The position numbers were made by a program, and so were the translations under genes. Of a stretch of DNA of 64,000 nt, positions 55,540 through 64,000 are shown piece by piece. The notes beneath the pieces were generated by a model. The model saw only the letters and a program-made list of their open reading frames with translations. It did no database searches and was not told the DNA's origin. Source of the DNA: Papio anubis. Lineage: Eukaryota > Chordata > Mammalia > Primates > Cercopithecidae. The stretch covers positions 34,929,376 to 34,993,375 of the forward strand of contig NC_044976.1 of NCBI RefSeq assembly GCF_008728515.1, written 5' to 3'. How positions within the stretch are numbered: the stretch's first letter is position 1; every line of letters starts with the position of its first letter.

Positions 55540-56625
55540 CAGGTGGGTAGAACACACACATACGCAGACCACACATAGACACTCCCAGACACACACTTAT
55601 ATAGACACACAGAGATACACATACATAGACATGAACGCAAGCTATGGAAACCGCAGAGACCACCTGGTCTGGACACACACACACACACACATAAGACGCT
55701 GGACACACAAACCTGAACCTTGCATATGCACAACACACAAAGGCCGCGACACAGACACTTATGTCACGCCAAACACGGTACACACAGGATGCTACCAGAC
55801 ACACAGACCTGAAACGCGGGGCACTCCTTACCACCACCTGAGACAAGAACCGCAAACCGCAGACACACACACACCTGGAACACTCCCAGACCTACAGATA
55901 CCAGGGCCGAGCATAGACACTCCCGCGCACAAATTACACAGATGGGCAACGCCCAAACCGCAGAGACACGCAGACTGAATGCTACCAGACGCACCGGGCA
56001 CAGACAAACACAGACACTCATACACACACAGACAGATAGAGACACCCAGACACAGACACACGCACACATAGACACTCCCAGACACACAGATACAGACATA
56101 GACACTCATACACACACACACACACAGATATATAGACACCCAAAGATAGACACTGAACACTCCCAGACGGGCTGGGCAAAAACAGACCTCATACCACGCA
56201 CAGAGAGATAGAACCGCAAACACGGACTACACTCCCGCACAGACGCCGGGCACGGATACAGACAAACATAGACACTCATACACACACACACACGGATATG
56301 AACGCCCAAAGAGACCGGACACGGATACACACGCTCTCCGGACGCACGGACACAGTTAAAGAACAGACACTCACACACATATACACAGAGACGTCCAAAC
56401 ACAGACGCATACACACAGACAATCCCAGACAGACAAAAACGTAGACACTTATACACACACAGAGAGAGACACCCAAACACACACACACCCCCACACTCCT
56501 ACACAGACACAAACACAAGACACACACACACTCACAGATATAGACACCCAAACACAAATACACGCAGACGCAGACCAGACACACGCAGACACAGAAACAC
56601 ACACACACAGGAAACCGAAACAGAG
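55540..56625 (+). repeat. ~1.1-kb degenerate CA-rich minisatellite
   Basis: Built from variants of ACACAGAC and AGACACTC with strong C/A bias on the plus strand. Longer words recur: 'atagacactcccagacacac' at 55583 and 56066, 'gacactcatacacacac' near 56016, 56101 and 56271, and 'gctaccagac' near 55790 and 55980. Higher-order units are suggested. Many CpGs survive within it. Reading frames through it (Thr/His or Cys/Val rich) are artefacts. Confidence 0.9.
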
Positions 56626-56929
56626 AGGTGGGGGAATTGATGCTGGGGAAAGTGATAAAGAGTTTTCAATCGCATGGTTGGAAAATAGCTCTCCGAGGAG
56701 TCTACATCTGAGAAAGAACTTGAATGAGCGGAAGGAACACTCTGGGAGAGGGGTGTGGCATTCTAGGCAGAGGGAGCAGGGGAGGGGATGGGGTGAGCCA
56801 CCAGGCTGGGTGGGAGCCATGAGTGAGGGAAGGAGCGGAGGGCCCGGGTACAGGCAGAGCTACAGGTCAGGAGCCCTGGCCTTTCAAGTCCCAGTGAGGA
56901 CAGGGAACTATACAGGATCTTGAGAAGCC
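56626..56929. other. Single-copy stretch
   Basis: No gene or repeat recognised between the minisatellite and the L1. Confidence 0.4.
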
Positions 56930-56943
56930 ACTGAAGGCTTTTT

Positions 56944-57814
56944 TTTTTTCTTCAACTTTTATTTTAAGTTCAGGGGTACATGTGCAGGATGTGAAGGTTT
57001 GTTACATAGCTGAACATGTGGTGGTTTGCTGCACAGATCATCCTGTCACCTAGGTATTCAAGCCCACCATCCATTAGCTATTCTTCCTGATGCTCTCTCT
57101 CCCCACCATGCAACAGGCCCCAGTGTGTGTCCCCTGCCATGTGTCCATGTGGCCTCGTCACTCAGCTCCCACTTATAAGTGAGAACATGCGCTGTTTGGT
57201 TTTCTGTTCCTGTGTTAGTTTGCTGAGGATAATGCCTCTCAGTTCCAAGGACATGATCTTGATCCTTTTAATAACTGCATAGTATTCCTTGGTGTATATG
57301 TGCCACGTTTTCTTTATCCAGTCTATCATCGATGGGCATTTGGGTTGATTCCATGTCGTTGCTATTGTGAGTCTACAGGGACCTTGAACAAATTTACAAG
57401 AAAACAAGCAACTCCATTAAAAAGTGGGCAAAGGACATGAATAGACACTTCTCAAAAGAAGACATACATGTGACCAACAAACATATGAAAAAAACTCAAT
57501 ATCACTGATCATCAGAGAAATGCAAATCACACCCACAATGAGATAGCATCTCACGCCAGTCAGAATGGAGATTATTAAAAAGTCAAGAAACAACAGGTGC
57601 TGGCAGAGAAAAGCTGCAGAGAAATAGGAACGCTATTACACTATGGGTAAGAGTGTAAATTCGTTCAACCATTGCAGTAGACAGTGTGGCGATTCCTCAA
57701 AGACCCAGAGGCAGAAATATCATTTGACCCGGCAATTCCATTACTGGCTGTATACCCAAAGGAATAGAAATCATTCTGTTATAAGGATACGTGCATGCGT
57801 ATGTTCATTGCAGT
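56944..57814 (-). mobile_element. Primate L1 with 5' inversion (twin priming)
   Basis: The left 427 bp (56944-57370) is an L1 3' end in reverse, with a T tail and 'caggggtacatgtgcagg'. The right 444 bp (57371-57814) is the adjacent upstream ORF2 piece in forward orientation ('acttctcaaaagaagacata', 'ttgacccggcaattccatta'). The two pieces abut in L1 coordinates at the Alu-free junction 'attgtga/tctacag'. The flanks repeat actgaaggcttttt at 56930-56943 and 57815-57828. Confidence 0.95.
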
Positions 57815-57828
57815 ACTGAAGGCTTTTT

Positions 57829-58444
57829 AAGAAGGGGGTGGCGCAGTCTGAGTCACGCTTTAGCAGGCTCCCGCTGGCTGCCGTGGGTGGTGGACAGCGG
57901 GTGGAGTGTGGAAGCCGGAAGCCACGCCAGCCGTCCAGGCAGATGATGGTTGCTGGGGCTGGGACAGGAGCAATCATAGTGGGGAAGGGGTTGGTTTTTG
58001 GATATAGTTTCAAGGTCGAACCAGTGGGATTTGCCAAGGACCTGGATATGAGGCATGAGGGAAAGCAGGCAATGGCTTTGGCCTGAGCTGCTGGGTGCTG
58101 CTTAGTGAGATGCGGAGGTGGGAGAGGAGATGGGTCTCAAGGGAAGCCTGAGTTTCATTTAGGTTGTATACAATTTGGGGTGCCTCTCAGGCCAATGGAA
58201 TGCCTAGCAGGGAGTTGTATATGTGAATTTCGCGTTGGGAGACAGGGGTATGGCTGGAGACCCACATTCGTGCATCCTCAGTTTACAGAAGGCATCTAGC
58301 ACTGCTTTGTCCTCGATGAGCTTATCTAGGGAGAGAGAGTGGAGAGAGAAGCCCAAGGCCTGAGCCCCAGACATCTCTGCTTGCTTCTGAGACATCACTC
58401 TTCCCTGGTTGTCACCTAGCTGGTTCTGAGGTCAGGACTAGTAG
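57829..58444. other. Single-copy stretch, nothing recognised
   Basis: No gene. Short overlapping frames on both strands only. Confidence 0.45.
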
Positions 58445-58640
58445 AGGGCTTGAGTTTATTTCCTAGAGCTGGCATCACAAATTACTCTAAACTGCTGGCT
58501 TAAGAAAGAAATCTATTCTGTCATAGTTCCAGAAGGCACAGCTCCAGCATTTAGGTGACTGCAGGGCTCTATCCTTTCCAGAAGGTCCAGGGAAGAACCT
58601 TTTCTTGATTTTTCCAGCTTCTGGTGGCTCCAGGACAGGA
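58445..58640 (+). repeat. Unassigned medium-reiterated repeat, copy 4
   Basis: 'atttcctagagctggcatca', 'caaattactctaaactgctg', 'gtcatagttccagaaggcac' and 'tttttccagcttctggtggc'. Same family as 42173. Confidence 0.6.
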
Positions 58641-59284
58641 GTGTACCCCGGAGGTAAGGAAAGCTGGGGGAGAGGCCCCTGCTGAGCAAGTTACTGGTCA
58701 GTCCTGGGGTTGCCTTCAGGGCTGGTGGGCTGGGAGCAGAAGCTCTGAGCTCTTCTTTCTAGAAAGAAATTCGCCCTCAAATCCTTTCCTAACACCTGGG
58801 GAGTGCCACCCACCCTCTTCAGCCAAGGTGTCAAATGCTAATCCTGGTCTGGGCCCAGATAAGCTGCTGTTTAAATAGTCAGAGATTAGTTTTCAAATTG
58901 ACAAACAGAGCCCATCTGGAGTGCTTGGAGCTGCCCCCTCCAGGGCCTGGCTGAGCAAATCCAGTTTAATTAGTCTTGGTGCTCAGCCCAGCAGGGGTGG
59001 GGACGGGTTGGGGGAGGGGGTGGTGGCCTTCCTCCAGCTCAGCTACTGGCCTCTCCAAGGCAGTTGGGCTAGCCCTTGTCTGTCTGTCTGTCCCCATCCT
59101 CCTCCTCATTGTGCTGGGCCCTCAAGAGTTAAAGAACAGGAGCAGGTGTGAGGATTCACTCTGCCTGTCCCCTAGGAAGGATGGACCTGAGCCCCTCCTT
59201 CCACAGCCTCCCCTCTACTTCTCCTCACTGTGCCGCGGGCTCCAGCTGCAGGGAGCCACCTGAAGTTCCTTCACACATCTCATG
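58641..59284. other. Single-copy stretch with an element-like patch
   Basis: 58860-58980 is repeat-free with 'gagattagttttcaaattga' and 'ccagtttaattagtcttgg'; possible regulatory DNA. No gene. Confidence 0.35.
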
Positions 59285-59965
59285 CTTTTACCTGTGCCTG
59301 TGTGTGCCACTGCATTCATTCATTCATCTGTCTAATAATTATGGAGCACCTACTGTGGCTGGGCACTGTTCTAGGCACAAAGGAGACAAAGGCTCTGCCC
59401 TCTGGAACTTTTGGTTTAGGAATGGGTGACAGATATTGGCCAAATAATCACACAAATGGATGTTCAGTCCCAGATTCTGCAGTGTGTTCACAGAGAACTG
59501 TACAGTGTTGGGAGCATGTAGGGGCTCAGTGTGGCTGGCAGGGCTGGGGGACACAGAAGGGTCAGAGGAGGCTCCAGAGGAAATGGCATTTGAGTTGAGA
59601 TTTGAAGGGCAATGGGGAGTCAGCCAGGTGAGGGGGAATGAGTTGAGAGAGAGAGTGTGTGTGTGTGCTCGCAAGTGTGTATTGTGTGCATGTGCGTGTG
59701 TGCACACATGACATTCCAAGCAAAGGGAACACTGGGCACTTGCCCTAAGGCGAGGAAGCCTGGTACCCTTGCACACCCAGGAGAAGGCCTGTGTGTTTGG
59801 GAATGGGAAATGGGGTGAGGCCAAGAGGAAGCGGTGCGGGGGTGGGCAGGAGGCTGGGCTTCCTCAGCATCCAGTCCATCTCAGTCTTTGAACCCAAGAA
59901 CAATGGGAAGCTCTTCCAGGCTCCAGGCAGGGGCATGATCAGATTTACATGGAAAGAGACCGCAT
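59285..59965 (-). repeat. L2 relic, 3' half, with a TG tract inside
   Basis: 'attcattcattcatctgtct', 'gggcactgttctaggcacaa', 'ggcatttgagttgagatttg', 'gacattccaagcaaagggaa' and 'ggggcatgatcagatttaca'. A (TG)n run lies at about 59652-59706. Confidence 0.85.
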
Positions 59966-59984
59966 TGTCTGCAGTGTGGAGATC

Positions 59985-60345
59985 AAAGGCCTCTCTGCCT
60001 GGAATGCTGCCCCAGACACCTTGCCCTCCTGGGCACCTCCCGGGGGAGCACCTCCCGTGGGAGCACCTCCTTGTCCTCATCCACCACAGCCCACGGAGCA
60101 GGCTGCATGGCTACTGCCTGTTCCCAGGTCTGTGGCTCCCCTTGCACCTGTCTCTGTCTTCTCGGTGCCCACCTTGGTGCTAAATAAACATGTTGAATGA
60201 GCGAGTGAGTGAATGAGTGCATAACTGAATGAGATTTTGGCTCAAGCGTTACCTCCGTGATGAATAAAGACAGTCCTGACTGAGCTTGGGGCCAACACAT
60301 TTACCCACTCCCTCCTTTGTGTGTTCACTGACCTGCACAGAATCT
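59985..60345 (+). repeat. L2 relic(s), plus orientation
   Basis: 'ctctctgcctggaatgctgc' to the 3' end 'gctaaataaacatgttgaat', then a second body piece 'ctcaagcgttacctccgtga'. A GCACCTCCC-type triplet repeat occurs at 60031-60071. Confidence 0.65.
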
Positions 60346-60674
60346 GTCATCTCCCCAGCCCCAGGAACTGGTGCTGTGCTGGCAAACAGGTAACAGCCGG
60401 CTCTCCAGAGGGGGAAAAGCCCTGCTTTGTGGTGTTTGCTCATCTAAGCAAACATGCCTGCTCACCATGGCTGATTTGAAGCTGCTTACCTGACATCACT
60501 GAACACAGAATTGGGTGGGGAAGTGTGCAGTCAGCTCTTGGAAGCCGAACAAGGCAGCTCCAGCCACCACTCCCTGAAAAACTCTACTGTTAAGAGGAAG
60601 CCGGGCCCACAGTCTGGTCAGGGCTGTGAATGTCCCAGCAGGGCCTCAAGTGGCCACGGCTGCTTGGGAGAAGC

Positions 60675-60935
60675 AGCATAGTGTCGTGGTTAGGACACAG
60701 GTTCTGGACCCAGACTGCCTGGCTTTGAGTCCTGGCTCCTCTGCTGATTAGCTGTATGACTGAGGGCAGTTAGCTAACATCACTGTACCTCAGTTTCCTC
60801 ATCTGTGAAAAAGGGGTGATATTGATCATTAGAACTGCCTTCCTAGAATGGTGTCAGGATTAAATTAGGCACGGTTTGTAGAGGACTTGAAAAGGTGTTT
60901 GGCACATAATCCATATTTAATAAGCTCCCGTGGTG
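60675..60935 (+). repeat. MIR element, near full length
   Basis: 'gcagcatagtgtcgtggtta', 'ctgcctggctttgagtcctg', 'tacctcagtttcctcatctg' and 'tgtttggcacataatccata'. One of the most complete MIRs in the window. Confidence 0.92.
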
Positions 60936-61546
60936 CCCTCAACAAAGAGGCCTCCTTTCTATCCATCCTTCAAGGCCAGTGCAGCTGCACCTGCCTGTGA
61001 GCACACATCCCCTGGGCCCAGGCTCCTCACATCCCCTGAGCATAGGCAGCACTTCCTGGGCCCTCCTTTGGTCTTTAGAAGGGAGCTTCTTGTCTACAGC
61101 CAATGACTGCAGCACTTCCGCGCCCCCATGCCCAGATCTGAGATTCTAGACCTGGTTCTTTGTGGGGAGGGTCTTGGGAACCCACAGAAACTGCTAAAAT
61201 TCCAATGATACAAATTCTGCAAAGGAAACTGGGGTTATAATTCGGGAATTTTTAGTTGAAGTGACTTAGAAATGTTCAATTTAATGAGATGTACACCCTC
61301 TAAAAAACTGGGAAATCCCAGTCGTGCCAAGGACACAAGTTCAAGGAAACCCCAGGCAGAACTGAACAAGAAGAGCCCAATGTAAGTTTCTCACTAATCA
61401 TCATTTGGTGCTCATTGATTTGTTTTATTCTCTCTGAGCAGTGAGAGACAAGGAGGACCTGGATGTTTAAAACAAAATTAAAAAGGGGACCATTCTGAAA
61501 TGGGAGGAAATTGTATCCATTCATTTTATTTTATTTTTTTCTGCAG
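60936..61546. other. Single-copy stretch
   Basis: 60945-61085 may be an L2 scrap ('cctttctatccatccttcaa'). The rest is AT-rich single copy leading to a splice-acceptor-like T tract at 61521-61546. Confidence 0.4.
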
Positions 61547-61617
61547 ATTTGGAAGAGACAGTGTCTATTGGGGAAGTCCTGGTGAGGGACAGATGGCATA
61601 CTCAAGTGTTTATGAAG
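61547..61617 (+). other. Possible 71-nt exon (weak)
   Basis: A T-rich tract and CTGCAG precede 61547, and GAAG/GTGAGG follows 61617, so good acceptor and donor words bracket 71 nt that are open in two frames. No protein family is recognised. It may be a non-coding transcript exon or chance. Confidence 0.15.
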
Positions 61618-62100
61618 GTGAGGATGGGGGCAGGGGACCCCCCAAGGAGACGGAAGGTGGTGGCAGGGGGTCATCACCACCCTGGATCCAGTGAGTGCTT
61701 TCTAGGATGCAGAGAACACAGCCGGGGCACACACACTGTGGCCAAAGTCTCCCTCTGATATCCTGGCCTGGAGCCTGGGGCTGTGCATAGGAGGACTGGA
61801 CTAGAGGATGTACTGGTTGCTTTGTCCTTGAAACCCTCACTTTGTCTTCTCCCAAGTTTGCTGCAAGTCTCAGTGGGAAGGAAGGTGGCTGGGGCTTGCT
61901 GAAAGAGAAAAAAGAATCTCTTGTGAGAGTCTTTGCAAACAGTCCTTGGGCACCCCAGCCAGGCTTGGCCTGGACACATACATGCGCAGTGGACCAGCAT
62001 CTCTGCCATCCTTCAGGACACAGACAGGAGTTGGCCCTCGAGTTGGAAAGTGGCAGTTGGCACAACAAAGGTAGAGCCAGGCTGGGCGGAGGCCAGGGCT
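61618..62100. other. Single-copy stretch, nothing recognised
   Basis: No gene supported. A 175-codon minus frame (61610-62137) has no domain. Confidence 0.4.
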
Positions 62101-62345
62101 CACTGATGGGTTTGCTTTCTTCCTGGTGATTACCCATTACCTCCCGTCGGTGGGTGATAAACTGTTATCACGGAATTATCCGCCGCAGGCTCCAGCATCA
62201 GTATGAAATCCATTACTGTCCGTCAAGCCCTGTGGCTAATGGGAAAAACCCGGCAGCTGCCCGGTGCGCCAGGCGGGGCTCGGACTGATCCGTTATCTGT
62301 CTATTACTTCAGCAATCACACCTCATAATGGAATCTTGGACAGGA
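62100..62345. promoter_or_regulatory. Putative conserved non-coding element
   Basis: Repeat-free, CpG-retaining sequence dense in ATTA/TAAT and GATA-type words (gattacccattacctccc, gttatcacggaattatccgc, ccgttatctgtctattactt, cctcataatggaatcttgg). The texture is that of a deeply conserved enhancer. Inference only. Confidence 0.4.
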
Positions 62346-62544
62346 AATGACAAGAAGTCCCAGGATGTGTCGTTCTGACGGGCATCTGGTGGGTAAGGCT
62401 GCCTGGTGGGCTCTGGAGTGTGGAATGTGGCAGGGAGGTGAGCCAAAGGGTCAGCCTCATTGCCAGCCCCATGAGCTACAGGGAAAACTTTTGCTTGTGG
62501 CCCATGCACAGGTTCCCAGTACACAGCCAGACAAACATGTTCGT

Positions 62545-62757
62545 GGATAGGAGGCTGACTGACTGGATGAATGGACGGTTGTACAAAAATGTAGATGAAT
62601 GGATGGATAGATGGATGGACAAAAATGTAGATGAATGGATGGATAGGTTGATGGACTAAAGTATAGATGGATGAATGGATTGGTGAATAGATAAATGGAT
62701 GAACAGAAATATGGATGGATGGATGGATGGATGGATGGATGGATGGATGGATGGAAT
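62545..62757 (+). repeat. (TGGA)n tetranucleotide repeat
   Basis: A degenerate left part with GATGAATGGATG variants grades into about 12 perfect TGGA units at 62710-62757. Confidence 0.95.
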
Positions 62758-62869
62758 CCCAGGCCACATCCCAGGAGGCTGGGATCTGTGCCTTGCTCTG
62801 TTCCTACTAGCCCCCTCTTCCTGGGCTGAGTGCCTGTCTCGTCAAAATGCAGGGATCAACCAGTGCGGC

Positions 62870-63005
62870 AATCTGGTGTGAGTGTGAGCACTGAAGTCAG
62901 ACAGATCTGTGTTTGAAGCCCAACTCTCTGGCAGCATAGCCTCAGACAATTGACTTCACCATTTTCTGCCTCTATGAAGTAGGATGATACTAGAACAATA
63001 TCAAC
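62870..63005 (+). repeat. MIR element
   Basis: 'gtgagcactgaagtcagaca', 'ctgtgtttgaagcccaactc' and 'cctctatgaagtaggatgat'. Confidence 0.75.
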
Positions 63006-63264
63006 TGGCTGATACTTGGAGCCACTGGGTGGTGAGGGAGGCATCCCTGCTCTTGTCCCTCCCTGTTGATGACACCCAGTGATGTCACAGAGACATGTGC
63101 TCATAGAGACAAGTGCTTAAACCCAGACTCTGAGCATACTGCAACCTGAGCATGGGCTAAGCACTTCTTTCCCTCAATCCTCCCATGCCTCATCTGTGAA
63201 AGGGGGCTGATGGTATGTACCTTGAGGTATGGTAGAAGGGCTTTTGTGAGATATTATCACCTCT
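63006..63264. other. Single-copy stretch with possible MIR scrap
   Basis: 'gcctcatctgtgaaaggggg' near 63189 may be another MIR. No gene. Confidence 0.4.
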
Positions 63265-63722
63265 CTGGCTTCATTTCCAATCCTCTCCCCTGACTCACTC
63301 TGCTGTAGCCACACTGGCCTCTTTGCTGTTCCCCAAACATGCCATGCTCACTCTTATGTCAGGGTCTTTGCACTGGCTGTCCCCTCTATCTGGAAGACCT
63401 TTCCCCAGATGTCCACCCACTATCTTCTTTGGTGGATGCCGCTCTTCACCACATGTCCCCAACTCCACAAAGCCTTTCCCAGCCACCTGATCTACAATTA
63501 CAACCCTCCTCTCCATTTCCCATCCTGCTGCCCTGGTTGTTTTCACCCTAGGCACTTACCACCCCGTTTACACACTGTTGGCCTAGCTCCTCCCTCTAGC
63601 ACGGAAGTTCCCCCACGGCAGGGAGTTTTGTCTCTTTGATTTGCTGCTGTATCCCCAGCAGCCTGGGCAACATCTAGTTCATAGTAGATGCTCACTAAAT
63701 ATAAATGTGAGTGAATGAATGA
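63265..63722 (+). repeat. L2 element with complete 3' end
   Basis: 'ctgtagccacactggcctct', 'gtctttgcactggctgtccc', 'gctgctgtatccccagcagc', 'agatgctcactaaatataaa' and 'gtgagtgaatgaatg' in L2 order to the terminal TGAATGA repeat. Confidence 0.93.
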
Positions 63723-64000
63723 TAGATAGATACGCATAACACAGTCTCCTCCCTCTGTATACCCTGAAATATTGGGTTGAATTAATTCATGGAAGCAGAG
63801 GAGATATCTTGGGTGGGGAAGGATTGGAAAGGAGCTAAGCAACCCACTGGCTCAGCCAGGCTCTGAGGAGACTTCCAAACCCAATTAGCAGTTTTATTAA
63901 AGGCAATAGGATTAGAAGCATTTGCAGCAAACGTTTACTTGGCTTGAGCTCTCTCTCTCCACCCCCAGGGCAGTGCCTTGCTTCTCTGTCTCCCTGCTCA
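63723..64000. other. Single-copy stretch to window end
   Basis: 63870-63950 has ATTA words (cccaattagcagttttatta) and may be regulatory. No gene seen. Confidence 0.35.

Noticed and set aside
55466..56608. Long Thr/His- and Cys/Val-rich frames on both strands
   Set aside because: They are translations of the CA-rich minisatellite and lack any protein-like pattern.
62545..62757. Regular TGGA units resembling a CRISPR-like array
   Set aside because: Units are contiguous 4-mers without spacers in a primate genome; a simple repeat.

Overview
This is primate nuclear DNA. It carries 21 Alu copies, primate and older L1s, and many MIR and L2 relics. At least two Alus (about 10022-10321 and 50581-50891) have the 'ggctagttttt' and 'caggcttgagccaccg' variants that I associate with Old World monkey AluY (AluYRa-like) subfamilies. 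I therefore infer a cercopithecine monkey such as a macaque, baboon or guenon, not human. The genus is an inference.

The window looks intergenic or deep-intronic. I found no multi-exon protein gene, tRNA, rRNA, CRISPR array or CpG-island promoter. The only convincing protein-coding sequence is an intact retrocopy of GCSH, the mitochondrial glycine cleavage H protein, at 3093-4138 on the minus strand. It has a 173-codon uninterrupted frame, a 3' UTR with AATAAA, a poly(A) tract and an exact 18-bp target-site duplication. It sits in AT-rich single-copy sequence that resembles a developmental conserved element.

Layout. 1-5 kb: edge Alu, single-copy sequence and the GCSH retrocopy. 5-9 kb: a split MIR, an L1 holding two Alus, an L2, a perfect hairpin and a MER5A. 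10-12.2 kb: a Tigger1 (pogo/TIGD-type) DNA transposon with a decayed transposase and an Alu in its terminal repeat. 12-20 kb: MIR, L1, L2 and Alu relics with long single-copy stretches. 20-22 kb: Alu, then an L2 interrupted by an LTR-like repeat. 22-27 kb: mostly single copy. 27.5-29.1 kb: a long L2 with recognisable ORF2-type DNA. 30-37 kb: MIRs, L1, a GGAA microsatellite and a 26-bp palindrome. 38-41 kb: a nest of an old L1 holding a younger L1 and three Alus, one of them inside the younger L1. 41-46 kb: several DNA-transposon relics, Alus and a TG microsatellite grown inside an Alu. 46-50 kb: largely single copy with a local ~100-bp duplication, then a putative conserved element. 50-56.6 kb: purine tracts, nested MIRs and a ~1.1-kb degenerate CA-rich minisatellite. 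56.9-57.8 kb: an L1 with a classic 5' inversion. 58-64 kb: L2/MIR relics, a TGGA repeat and two more element-like single-copy blocks, one with a possible small exon.

Nothing here forms an operon or pathway. The biology is retroposition history, possible cis-regulatory DNA and one potentially expressible retrogene. Family names come from recalled consensus sequences, without a database search. Boundaries are approximate unless a target-site duplication is given.
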